Shown one piece after another: positions 20,442 through 29,326 of a DNA stretch of 64,000 nt (the first letter of the stretch is position 1; every line of letters begins with the position of its first letter). Made by a program: the position numbers and the translations under genes. The stretch lies in contig NZ_CP015449.1 in NCBI RefSeq assembly GCF_003096075.1, positions 2,535,001 through 2,599,000 of the forward strand. The letters are read 5' to 3'. Origin of the DNA: Dietzia lutea. Its GTDB lineage: Bacteria > Actinomycetota > Actinomycetes > Mycobacteriales > Mycobacteriaceae. The notes beneath the pieces were generated by a model. That model did not search any database, was not told the DNA's origin, and worked only from the letters and a program-made list of their open reading frames with translations.

Positions 20442-21899
20442 CTAGGGTCCGACCTCGAGCAGCTCACCCGGGATCTCCAGCCGCGCCGCGGCGAGGTCGG
20501 CACCCAGCCCGGGCCGCAGCACCTCTCCGCGCGGCGGGCGCGCCACGAGGTTGACCGCGCGGAGGTTGGGCAGCAGGTACAGCCTGGTGTCCATGCCCTC
20601 CAGCTCGGGGATGAGCTCGCGGAAGCGCTCCGCGGTGAGCGCGCCCGCGAGCCAGGCGAAGGCCGAGTCGTCCCACGTCCACACCGCGATGTTGACCCCG
20701 CGCCCGACGACGCCGCGGCGGACGCTGGCCACCGACCCCAGGGTCGCGGTGACGGGCTCACCGCCCGGGACGGCGCCCGCCGACCACGGGACGGGCAGGT
20801 CCCCCGGGCCGATCGGCGCAGTCTCACGCGGCACGGGGACCCGGACGCGCGCGCCGTCGGGCAGCACGACCGTGTGCCCGGACTCGTCCTGCGGCAGCGG
20901 GCGGGCCACCCGGGCGGGGCGCCGGCCGTCCGCGCCGCCCTGGCCGCCCCGGCTCATGCCCACCACCGCCACGACCGGCGGTGCCTGCTCGCCGCGGGCC
21001 CCGCTGATGCGGACGCGGTCCGTGCCCTCCTGCGCCAGGCGGAGGGAGTCGAGCCGCAGGACGACGTCGGGCGCCGCGTACCTCGCGCCGGCGACGCCGT
21101 CGAGGAGCTGGTCGGTGACGGTGCCGACGGTGACCGAGCCGAACGCCGAGGGGTGCCGCGTGATCACCGAGCAACCGTCGTCGGCGATCTCGGCGATCGG
21201 GTACCCGCCGGTGACGGGGTCGGTGGTGCGGGTGACGTCGGTGGTGGAGTCGACGACCCCCGTCGCGCCGGGGCCGCCGGAGAGCACGTGCCCCACCGCG
21301 ACGGAGCCGGCGAGGGCGTCGAGGGCGGACGGCGTCCAGCCGTGGTGCGCCGCCGCGGCGCCGGCGACGAGGGCCTCGCGACTGACGCGCCCGGTGACGA
21401 CGACGACGGCACCGGCCGCCAGCGCGCGGGCGATCCCGAACGCACCGTGTCGGACGGTGGCCACGTCGACGTCACCGAGTCCGAGTGCGGCCGCCCGGTC
21501 CGTCACCTCACCGGGATCGAGGTGGGCCACGGCGAGCTCCACGCCCTTGTCCGCGGCCAGGGCCCGCAGGTCGCGGACGAGGCCAGCCGGGTCGAGCGCA
21601 CCCGCGTTGGTGACGATCCGGACCCCGCCGGCACGGTTCCCACCGGCACTGTTCTCGCCGGCCCCGCCCGCGCCGAGGCGGTCGAGACACTCGCCGATCT
21701 GCACGAGGGCGGCGCGCTCGTAACCCGGGCCGCCCGTCGCCCGCTGCTCGGCCAGGTCGAGCATCGCCTCGTCGGAGAGCATGTCCAGCGCGAGGACGTC
21801 GAGGGACGCCGCCGCGAGGAACTCGGCCGTGGCGCTGGACCGATCGGTCCGCGACGCGGAGACGTTGCCGATGCGTAGGGGCCTCGGGCTGGTCGTCAT
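20442..21899 (-). CDS. AtuA-like protein, shorter paralogue (DUF1446)
   Basis: 485 residues. Same family pattern as the gene at 16011-17852: RIGNVSASRTDRS, TNAGALDPAGLVRDL, GAFGIARALAAGAVVVVTGRVS, DPVTGGYPIAEI, GTDRVRISG. It is about 130 residues shorter and lacks the clear RSGDKGG segment (here SVRRGVVGRGVNIAV), so it may have a different or lost activity. Convergent with the ligase (25-nt gap). It follows the damaged CoA-transferase by 36 nt and may be co-transcribed with it. Confidence 0.78.
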   Translation of the reverse strand: MTTSPRPLRIGNVSASRTDRSSATAEFLAAASLDVLALDMLSDEAMLDLAEQRATGGPGYERAALVQIGECLDRLGAGGAGENSAGGNRAGGVRIVTNAGALDPAGLVRDLRALAADKGVELAVAHLDPGEVTDRAAALGLGDVDVATVRHGAFGIARALAAGAVVVVTGRVSREALVAGAAAAHHGWTPSALDALAGSVAVGHVLSGGPGATGVVDSTTDVTRTTDPVTGGYPIAEIADDGCSVITRHPSAFGSVTVGTVTDQLLDGVAGARYAAPDVVLRLDSLRLAQEGTDRVRISGARGEQAPPVVAVVGMSRGGQGGADGRRPARVARPLPQDESGHTVVLPDGARVRVPVPRETAPIGPGDLPVPWSAGAVPGGEPVTATLGSVASVRRGVVGRGVNIAVWTWDDSAFAWLAGALTAERFRELIPELEGMDTRLYLLPNLRAVNLVARPPRGEVLRPGLGADLAAARLEIPGELLEVGP

Positions 21900-21935
21900 C
21901 GATCCTCCGGGTGCGTCTGTCGGGATGGTGCTCCT

Positions 21936-23485
21936 CTACTCCAGCATGCTTCCCGTCGCGGCGAAACGGGTGTGGAAGGAGAACGCCTCCTCGAGCATAT
22001 GCGGCGTGTTGCCGGCGTCGGGCCGGGCGTTCGCCCTGTCGAGGTAGTCGTGGAGCAGCGGCCGGTACGCCGGGTCGGCGCAGTTGTCCACGACGAGGCG
22101 CGCCCGCTTGCGGGGGCTGAGCCCGCGCAGGTCGGCCAGTCCGTGCTCGGTGACGATCACCTGGACGTCGTGTTCGGTGTGGTCGACGTGCGGGATCATG
22201 GGCACGATCGCCGACACCGCGCCGCCCTTCGCGGTGGACGGGCTCAGGAACATGGAGACGTACCCGTTGCGGGTGAAGTCGCCGGACCCGCCGATCCCGT
22301 TCATGATCCGGGTGCCGCACACGTGGGTCGAGTTGACGTTGCCGTACACGTCCGCCTCGAGCATGCCGTTCATCCCGATGATGCCCAGACGCCGGACGAT
22401 CTCCGGGTGGTTGCTGATCTCCTGCGGGCGCAGCGTGATGTGGTCACGGTAGAGGTCGATGTTGTCGACCAACTCCTCGAGACCCGCCTGCGACAGGGCG
22501 AGCGAGGTGGCGGAGGCGTGCGCGACCTTGCCCTCGCGGATGAGCCGCAGCATCGAGTCCTGGATGACCTCCGAGTAGCAGGTCAGGTTCTCGAACGGCC
22601 CGGCCTCCAACCCGGAGAGCACGGCGTTGGCGACGTTGCCGATCCCGGCCTGCAGCGGGAGGAGGCTGCCCGCGGGCATGCGCCCGCGCTCGACCTCGTG
22701 ACGGAAGAACTCCACGACGTGCCCGGCGATGGCCCGGCTGATCTCGTCGGGCTCGGTGAGCGCGCTCGCGGAGTCCTGCCGGTCGGTCGGCACCACGGCG
22801 ATCACCTTGGCCGGGTCGACCTCGAGGTGGGCCTGTCCGATCCGGTCGTCGGGACGGGTGAGCATGATCGGCCGACGCTCGGGCGGCAGCGCGGTGCCGT
22901 AGTAGACGTCGTGCATGCCCTCGACGCCCTGCGGGACCCACGAGTTCACCTCGAGGATCACCTTGTCCGCGACCTCGAGCCAGGTCTTGTTGTTGCCGAC
23001 GGACATCGCCGGGACGAGCTTGCCGTCGTCCGTCACCGCGGCCACCTCGACCACGGCGACGTCCACGTTCCCGTAGTAGCCCTCCCACACCTGCTGCGCG
23101 ACGTGCGACAGGTGGATGTCCACGTAGTCCACGCGGCCCTCGTTGATCGCGCGCCGCGCGGTGGGCTCGCTCTGGTACGGCATCCGGAGGTCGACGCCGT
23201 CGACCTCCGCGAGCATCGCCTCGGCCTCGTTGCTCACCGAGGCGCCGGTGAGCAGGTTCACGCGGAGCCGGCCGCCCGCCGCCCGGACGGCTCGCATCCG
23301 CTCGGCGAGCGCCGGCGCGAACGCCTTGGGGGTGCCCGCACTGGCGAACCCGCTGATCGCGCGGTGTCCCCGTCCTCGATGCGGGAGACCGCCGTGGCGG
23401 CGTCGGTGACGAGGTCCCGGAAGTGCGGATGACGGATACGCGCCGGGTCGAATGTCGTTCCCGACTGCTGGACAGTAGATCTCAT
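21936..23485 (-). pseudogene. Acetyl-CoA hydrolase/succinate CoA-transferase, frameshifted
   Basis: Cat1-like CoA-transferase. The N-terminus MRSTVQQSGTTFDPARIR starts at 23485 and is in frame to IEDGDT. The next conserved part, ISGFASAGTPKAFAPALAER, is in another frame, so one base is missing between 23355 and 23366. The rest (from 23357) is intact, with YSEVIQDSML (probable catalytic Glu), GMNGMLEADVYGNVNSTHV and GIGGSGDF. If repaired the protein would be about 516 residues, the family length. The cause may be a real mutation or a sequencing error. Divergent from the MarR regulator. Confidence 0.8.
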
Positions 23486-23673
23486 GCGGTGACCGTAGCG
23501 TCGGTCACACCGCGAACCCGCGTCGTCGGATCGCCGCGGTCCCCCCAACATGGTGGGGCGCGCGTGCGCCGGATCCCGCAGGCGCGGCGGCGCCGGGTCC
23601 TCCGTGCGCCGGCCCGTCGGGCGGATAGACTCTGCTGACCGCCCCGACCGTCGTGCCCTCCAGGAGTGTGCCC

Positions 23674-24180
23674 TTGCCCCCCAGGACCACCCCGATCCCC
23701 GATCGCATCGACCAGGCACGCGCCAACTGGGAACGCGAGGGATGGGCCGACGCCGCGCAGGGCATGACCGTCGTGACGTCGGTGATGCGCGCGCACCAGA
23801 TCCTGCTCGCCCGGGTCGAGGAGACCCTCCGGCCCTGGAACCTGTCGTTCCCCCGCTACGAGCTCCTGCGCCTGCTCGCCTTCTCGCGTTCCGGGGCGCT
23901 GCCCATCACCAAGGCGTCGGAGCGCCTCCAGGTGCACGTCACCAGCGTCACCAGCGCCATGAAGCGCCTGCTCGACGCGGGCCTCGTCGCACGTCGCCCG
24001 CACCCGACCGACGGCCGCACCACGCTGGTCGAGATCACCGACGACGGTCGGCGCGTAGTGGCCGAGGCGACCGCAGCGCTCAACGCCGGCGTGTTCGCCG
24101 ACCCGGGGATGAGCCCCGACGAGCAGGTGGCCCTCATCGACGCGATCTCCTCCCTGCGCCGGTCCGCCGGCGACTTCTGA
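23674..24180 (+). CDS. MarR-family transcriptional regulator
   Basis: 168 residues if translation starts at the TTG at 23674, which has AGGAG with 7 nt spacing; GTGs at 23653 and 23668 are alternatives but are badly placed relative to that site. The winged helix-turn-helix is clear: ITKASERLQVHVTSVTSAMK then LLDAGLVARRPHPTDGRTTLVEITDDG. Divergent from the CoA-transferase gene, with 188 nt between the two starts, so that gene is the likely target. Ligand unknown. Confidence 0.88.
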   Translation: MPPRTTPIPDRIDQARANWEREGWADAAQGMTVVTSVMRAHQILLARVEETLRPWNLSFPRYELLRLLAFSRSGALPITKASERLQVHVTSVTSAMKRLLDAGLVARRPHPTDGRTTLVEITDDGRRVVAEATAALNAGVFADPGMSPDEQVALIDAISSLRRSAGDF

Positions 24181-24255
24181 CCCCCGGGCCCGCGCGGGTG
24201 GCCGGGACACACCACACGCATCCGGGCCCCGCGTGTACGGCCGGACACACGACAC

Positions 24256-24290
24256 CGCGCCCGGCCCCCTCTCGGGTGGGGCCGGGCGCG
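24256..24290. terminator. Bidirectional terminator
   Basis: Perfect 13-bp stem (CGCGCCCGGCCCC with its complement) around a 9-nt loop, between the convergent marR (ends 24180) and transporter (ends 24344) genes. No T-tract. Confidence 0.85.
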
Positions 24291-24343
24291 GCTGGTCGTG
24301 GCGGGGCCCCCGGAGGGGAGATCCCGCGTTCACCGGGTGCGGG

Positions 24344-25774
24344 TCAGGGCACCTCGGTAGCGAGGACGCGGTCCTCGGTGATCTCGGCGTCCGCGTGGAT
24401 CTCGTTCTTGCTCGACTCGGTCATGAGCCACACGCACAGCATCGACATGACCGACAGCAGCGAGAGCATGATGCCCACTCCGAGCGTGTTGCCGGCGGCG
24501 ACCATCGCGGCGGCGGCCAGCGGCGGCAGCGCACCGCCGAGGATGCCGGCGAGGTTGTAGCCGAGTCCGGCACCGGTGTAGCGGTAGCGGGCCTGGAACA
24601 GCTCGGGCAGCAGTGCGCCGGCCGGGCCGTAGGCGATGCCGAAGATGATGAGTGTGACGAACAGGACCACGGCGAACGCGATCGGCGAACCGGTGTCGAG
24701 GATCGGGAACACGAACAGCGTCCAGACCACGGCCAGGGCGACCGAGGTGCCGATGACCTTCTTGCGTCCGATCCGGTCGGAGTAGATGGCCGAGACCGCG
24801 ATCGCGGCGCCGAAGATCAGTGCGGCGAGCATGCCCATGCCCAGGACGAACGGTCGCGGGTGCTCGAGGTTCTTGGTGGCGTAGTTCGTCAGGAACGACG
24901 TGCCCATGTAGAAGAGCGAGAACAGCGAGGTGAGCGCGCCACCGGCGATGAGGATTTCCTTCCACTGGAAGCGGATCGCATCGGCGAAGGGCAGCGTCCG
25001 GGGAGCGGTCTCCGTGGCGGCACGCGCGCGGTCCTGCTTGAAGACCGGGGTCTCCTCGACCGAGATGCGGATCCACAGGCCGATGAGGACCAGGACCGCG
25101 GACAGCAGGAACGGGATGCGCCAGCCGTACTGCATGAACGGGCTGTTGACGTCCGCGCCGTCGCCGGCGATGAGGGAGAACAGCAGGAAGGTGCCCGAGG
25201 AGAGGAAGAAGGCGAAGGCCACGCCGAGCTGGGGCCACATGCCCATCAGCCCGCGCTTGCCCTTGGGCGCGTACTCCGCGGTAAGCAGGGTCGCACCGGC
25301 CCATTCACCGCCGACGGCGAAGCCCTGGAAGAAGCGGCACGCCACGAGGAGAGTCGGCGCGAGGAGGCCGATACCGTTCTCGAACGCCCCGAAGGCCCCG
25401 GTGTCGTAGCCGGGCAGCAGGCCGATGAACACGGTCGCGACGCCCATGATCATGAGCGTCCAGACCAGGGTGCGCTTGCGACCGATCCGGTCGCCGAAGT
25501 GCCCGAAGACCGCCGCGCCGACGGGCCGCGCGAAGAACGCGACGGCGAACGTGGCGAAGGACGACAGGGTCGCCGTGGCCGGGTTCTGATCCGGGAAGAA
25601 CAGGGTCGGGAAGACGAGGGCCGCGGCGGTGCCGTAGATGAAGAAGTCGTACCACTCGATGGTCGTGCCGATCGAGGAGGCCGCGGCGACCTTCGCGAGC
25701 GAGGTCTTCTGGGTGGCCGGGGGCTGGTTCGGCGACGGTGCCGAATCGCCCGCGGGGAGGTTCGTGGCAGTCAA
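24344..25774 (-). CDS. MFS transporter, metabolite:H+ symporter (MHS) family
   Basis: Inner-membrane transporter with about 12 hydrophobic helices. From the TTG at 25774, with GGAG 5 nt upstream, it is 476 residues. The N-terminal cytosolic stretch is Pro/Ser-rich. SSIGTTIEWYDFFIYG is the typical start of helix 1 in the MHS group (ProP, KgtP, ShiA). The loop motifs DRIGRKRTLVWTL and, in the second half, YSDRIGRKKVIG follow. The substrate is probably a carboxylate, betaine or aromatic acid; nothing in the neighbourhood settles it. Confidence 0.87.
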   Translation of the reverse strand: MTATNLPAGDSAPSPNQPPATQKTSLAKVAAASSIGTTIEWYDFFIYGTAAALVFPTLFFPDQNPATATLSSFATFAVAFFARPVGAAVFGHFGDRIGRKRTLVWTLMIMGVATVFIGLLPGYDTGAFGAFENGIGLLAPTLLVACRFFQGFAVGGEWAGATLLTAEYAPKGKRGLMGMWPQLGVAFAFFLSSGTFLLFSLIAGDGADVNSPFMQYGWRIPFLLSAVLVLIGLWIRISVEETPVFKQDRARAATETAPRTLPFADAIRFQWKEILIAGGALTSLFSLFYMGTSFLTNYATKNLEHPRPFVLGMGMLAALIFGAAIAVSAIYSDRIGRKKVIGTSVALAVVWTLFVFPILDTGSPIAFAVVLFVTLIIFGIAYGPAGALLPELFQARYRYTGAGLGYNLAGILGGALPPLAAAAMVAAGNTLGVGIMLSLLSVMSMLCVWLMTESSKNEIHADAEITEDRVLATEVP

Positions 25775-25915
25775 GACAACTCCAAGTCCTGTGAGGGGCC
25801 GCCGGGTGAAGCCCCGGCGCTGTGGTCCCCGACGCGTGAACGTCGATTGACGGACAAGGTATGTGATGGCTGCCACACCCGCCTACACCCGAAAGTGGAG
25901 GGTGGGTGATCTGTC

Positions 25916-26887
25916 TCACGCGGTGGGCGCGGAGAGCTTCTGCGGAGCCCTGGTCCGGAACCACTCGACCGTGCGCGCGAGACCCTCCGCCCACGGGACG
26001 GCCGGCTCCCAGCCCAGCGCCTCGGTCGCCAGTGCGGTGTCCGGGCGCCGGACCTGCGGGTCGTCGACGGGACGGTCGATGTACCGGATCCGCGAGGACG
26101 AGCCGACCGCCTCGATGACGTCGCGGGCGATACGCAGCACCTCGAGCTCGTTGGGGTTGCCGATGTTCATCGGCCCCGCGTGGCCCGACTCGGCCAACGC
26201 GAGGATCCCGCGCACGAGATCGTCGACGAAGCACACCGACCGGGTCTGGGACCCGTCGCCGGCCACGGTGAGTTCCTCACCGCGCAGCGCCTGCCGGATG
26301 AAGGTCGGGATCGCCCGCCCGTCGTGCGGACGCATGCGGGGGCCGAAGGTGTTGAAGATGCGCACGATCGCCGTGTCGACGCCGTGGGTGGTGCGGTAGG
26401 CCTCGGTGAGCGCCTCCGCGTACCGCTTGGCCTCGTCGTACACCCCGCGGGGACCGACCGGGTTGACGTTGCCCCAGTACGTCTCGGGCTGGGGGTGCAC
26501 GAGCGGGTCGCCGTACACCTCGGAGGTCGAGGCCAGGACGAACCGGGCGCCCTTGTCGCGGGCGAGGCCCAGGGCGTTGTGTGTGCCCTGCGACCCCACG
26601 CGGAGAGTGTGGATGGGCAGCTTGAGGTAGTCGATCGGCGAGGCCGGGGACGCGAAGTGCAGGACGAGGTCGACCGGGCCCGGGACGTGGACGTAGTCGG
26701 TGACGTCACGCTCCATCAACTGGAACCCGGTGTCCGCGGCGAGGTGCGCGAGGTTGTCCGGGGTGCCGGTGAGGAAGTTGTCCAGGGCGACGACCTCGAC
26801 GCCGCGGCGGCGGAGCTCGGTGCACAGGTGGCTGCCGAGGAAACCGGCGCCTCCGGTGACGACGGCCCGTGCGATGGTTCGGGTCAT
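25916..26887 (-). CDS. NAD-dependent epimerase/dehydratase, UDP-glucuronate decarboxylase-like
   Basis: 323-residue extended SDR. Nucleotide-binding [11 protein letters not shown] near residue 11, [27 protein letters not shown], catalytic YDEAKRYAE (Y-x3-K) and FNTFGPRM. These segments match UDP-xylose synthase (UXS) much better than ADP-heptose epimerase HldD. It is the last gene of the heptose operon; its ATG overlaps the GT9 stop by 4 nt. It may make UDP-xylose for the glycan or act on the heptose nucleotide; the first is more likely from sequence. Confidence 0.85.
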   Translation of the reverse strand: MTRTIARAVVTGGAGFLGSHLCTELRRRGVEVVALDNFLTGTPDNLAHLAADTGFQLMERDVTDYVHVPGPVDLVLHFASPASPIDYLKLPIHTLRVGSQGTHNALGLARDKGARFVLASTSEVYGDPLVHPQPETYWGNVNPVGPRGVYDEAKRYAEALTEAYRTTHGVDTAIVRIFNTFGPRMRPHDGRAIPTFIRQALRGEELTVAGDGSQTRSVCFVDDLVRGILALAESGHAGPMNIGNPNELEVLRIARDVIEAVGSSSRIRYIDRPVDDPQVRRPDTALATEALGWEPAVPWAEGLARTVEWFRTRAPQKLSAPTA

Positions 26888-27963
26888 GATGTGGTCCTCC
26901 CCGTGTCGTGGCTGAGTAGGTCGAAGGCGGAAGCGAGCACCTCGTCGGTCCGCACGGCGTCCAGCCGCGGATCGACGACGTCACCGTGGGGGTCGCCCCA
27001 CGAGTCGGCGTCCGGGTCGCCGTGCCACAGGACGTGGTGCAGGTGGGGGTCGATGAGCGGGCCCCACCACCGGGGCGGGACGGGACCGAAGAGGACCACC
27101 GACGGGGTGGCCAGCGCCGTCGCGAGGTGCGCGATTCCGGTGTCCCCGCTGAGGACGAGTGCGGCCCCGCGGACGAGGTCGGTCAGGGCGTCGAGGTCGA
27201 GCGCTCCCCCGGCGTCGGTCGCGCCGGGGGTCGACCCGGCGACCTCGGCCGTCAACGCCGCCTCGTCGGCCGAGCCGGTGATCACCACGCGGTGACCGTC
27301 CTCGGCCAGCGCGCGGGCGACGGCCGTCCACCGCTCGACAGGCCAGCGGCGTGCGGGCGCGGCGGCGCCGGGGTGGACGACGACCGGCCCCCCGGGAACC
27401 CCGCCGGATGATCCGCCGGGCGAGCGGTCGGCGGGGTCGGTGAGGCGGAGGTCCTCGGGGCCGCACGGCCCGCCGGCGTCGCTCACCAGGCGGCACCACC
27501 GGTGGACCTCGTGTTCGTCACGATGCCAGGGCGGGCCGGCGTGCCCCACCTCCGGGCAGTCGAACCCGATGAGGCGGCCGGGGTCCGTGGCGGTGAGCAG
27601 ACCTCGACTGGCCGGGCCGTTACCGTGCAGGTCCACCGCGATCTGTCCCCCGCGGATCGGCCCGAGCGGGACCAGGCCAGGGGTCGGCAGGACCGCGTCG
27701 ACGACGCCCAGGCGGGCCAGCCACCCCCCGACCCCTGCCGGGGCCGCCAGGACGAGACGCGACCCCGGTGCCAGTCGTCGCAGCCCCCGCAGTGGGGCGA
27801 TGCCGGCGAGGGCGTCCCCCATACCGAGGGCACGGAGGGCGAGTACGTCGCCGGATCCGATGTCCTCCGGCCGCGCTGCCCACGTCTCCTCGCGGGCGAC
27901 GTCGACGTGCGTGGGCACCCCGGCCGCCCGGAGCGCCTCGGCGGTGTAGGGCTCAACCGGCAT
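26884..27963 (-). CDS. Glycosyltransferase family 9 (heptosyltransferase family)
   Basis: 359 residues from the ATG at 27963, which overlaps the kinase gene by 11 nt. It resembles Gram-negative heptosyltransferases: [24 protein letters not shown] at the start, [19 protein letters not shown] (nucleotide-sugar binding), and [26 protein letters not shown]. The donor is inferred to be a nucleotide-activated heptose because HldE/GmhA/GmhB functions are encoded beside it. The acceptor is unknown; actinobacteria of this kind have no LPS. A second GT9 gene is at 32101-33213. Confidence 0.85.
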   Translation of the reverse strand: MPVEPYTAEALRAAGVPTHVDVAREETWAARPEDIGSGDVLALRALGMGDALAGIAPLRGLRRLAPGSRLVLAAPAGVGGWLARLGVVDAVLPTPGLVPLGPIRGGQIAVDLHGNGPASRGLLTATDPGRLIGFDCPEVGHAGPPWHRDEHEVHRWCRLVSDAGGPCGPEDLRLTDPADRSPGGSSGGVPGGPVVVHPGAAAPARRWPVERWTAVARALAEDGHRVVITGSADEAALTAEVAGSTPGATDAGGALDLDALTDLVRGAALVLSGDTGIAHLATALATPSVVLFGPVPPRWWGPLIDPHLHHVLWHGDPDADSWGDPHGDVVDPRLDAVRTDEVLASAFDLLSHDTGRTTS

Positions 27964-29326
27964 CGCTGATCCGATCGAGGATCGAGGTCGTGGACCGACC
28001 GGACAGGAGCGGGAGGATCTCGACCCGGCCGCCCCAGCTGTGGACGAGCGGTGCCTCCGGCAGGTCGGCCACGCGGTAGTCGCCGCCCTTGACCCAGACG
28101 TCGGGCCGCAGTGCGTCCAGCGCCTCACGCGGGTCGTCCTCGTCGAACACCACCACGGCGTCGACGCTGGCCAGCGCCTCGAGCAGCGCGCGCCGGTCGG
28201 CGACCGGGTTGACCGGACGACCGCGGCCCTTGAGCCTGCGTACGGAGGCGTCGGAGTTGAGCAGGACCACCAACAGGTCACCCAGCTCGCGGGCGGCGCG
28301 CAGGTACTGCGCGTGACCGGCGTGCAGGACGTCGAAGCAGCCGCCGGTCGCGACGATCACCCCGCCCGCCTCGCGGGTGCGGGCGATGCGGTGGGCGAAG
28401 CCGTCGAGGGTGCTCGGGGCGGGCTGGTTGCCACGGCCGCGGAACCCGGCGGCGCCACCCTCCGCCACCCACCGCGAGGCGTCGGCCACGGCCCGGGCCG
28501 CCGCGGTGGCCGCCGACTCCCGCCGGCTCAGCGACGCGGCGATCGACGCCGCGACGCGGTCACCCGCGCCGCACGGGTCGCCGGCCTCGCGCCCACCGGA
28601 CGGAATCTGCCGCAGGTCGTCCCCCTCTGCGAGCCAGGCGCCCTCGGAGCCGACGGTGACGACCACGGCGCGGGCCTCCCAGGCGCGGCGGAGCGCACGG
28701 GCGAGATCGCCCGGAAGTTCCGGGTCGGCGTCGAGGCCGAGGGCGCCCGCCGCGTCGAGGGCCTCGGCCAGATTCGGGGTGACGACAGCGCACCCGGGCA
28801 CGGGCGGCCCGCCCCGGGGGTGCGGGTCCCAGACCACGTCGCCGTCCCGCGCGGCCTGTTCGAGCCCCGCGCGCACCGCCGGGTCGCGGGTGGTCCCCGC
28901 GCCGTAATCGCTGACGAGCACGACCGCCCCGGCAAGCGCCTCGGCCAACCGGGCGGGGTCGACGTCCCGCGGGGTGGCCGGCCCGCCGTCGTCCACGCGG
29001 AGCAGGGTCTGGCCGCCGGCCCGGATGCGCGTCTTGGTGCGGGTGCCGCCCTCGTGCCCGAGCGCGCGGACGTCGATGTCGGCGAGCTCGGAGCGCAGTG
29101 TCTCCCCGGCGGCGTCGTCGGCCAGGGGCGCGACGAGCCGGACTCGGGGCACGCGGTCGATCCGGGCGCACATGAGCGCCGCCAACCCGGCGCCGCCGGG
29201 ACTCACGCGCGTGTGGTCGGCGTCCACGACGGGGACGGGGGCGTCGGGGCACAGTCTGGTCGACGTGCCCTCGAGGTCACGGTCGAGGACGACGTCTCCG
29301 ACGACGGCCACGGGGTCAGCGTGCAT
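27953..29326 (-). CDS. hldE: Bifunctional heptose-7-phosphate kinase / heptose-1-phosphate nucleotidyltransferase
   Basis: 457 residues, close to the about 477 of E. coli HldE and with the same domain order. Residues 1-310 are a PfkB-type kinase with SPGGAGLAA (42-50) and the catalytic DPCGAGDR (250-257). Residues 325-457 are a nucleotidyltransferase with GGCFDVLHAGHAQYL (328-342), WVKGGDY (411-417) and GRSTTSI (443-449). It would phosphorylate D-glycero-D-manno-heptose 7-phosphate at C1 and later attach the nucleotide. The nucleotide (ADP or GDP) is inferred from HldE similarity. It overlaps the genes on both sides by 11 nt. Confidence 0.88.
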   Translation of the reverse strand: MHADPVAVVGDVVLDRDLEGTSTRLCPDAPVPVVDADHTRVSPGGAGLAALMCARIDRVPRVRLVAPLADDAAGETLRSELADIDVRALGHEGGTRTKTRIRAGGQTLLRVDDGGPATPRDVDPARLAEALAGAVVLVSDYGAGTTRDPAVRAGLEQAARDGDVVWDPHPRGGPPVPGCAVVTPNLAEALDAAGALGLDADPELPGDLARALRRAWEARAVVVTVGSEGAWLAEGDDLRQIPSGGREAGDPCGAGDRVAASIAASLSRRESAATAAARAVADASRWVAEGGAAGFRGRGNQPAPSTLDGFAHRIARTREAGGVIVATGGCFDVLHAGHAQYLRAARELGDLLVVLLNSDASVRRLKGRGRPVNPVADRRALLEALASVDAVVVFDEDDPREALDALRPDVWVKGGDYRVADLPEAPLVHSWGGRVEILPLLSGRSTTSILDRISDAG

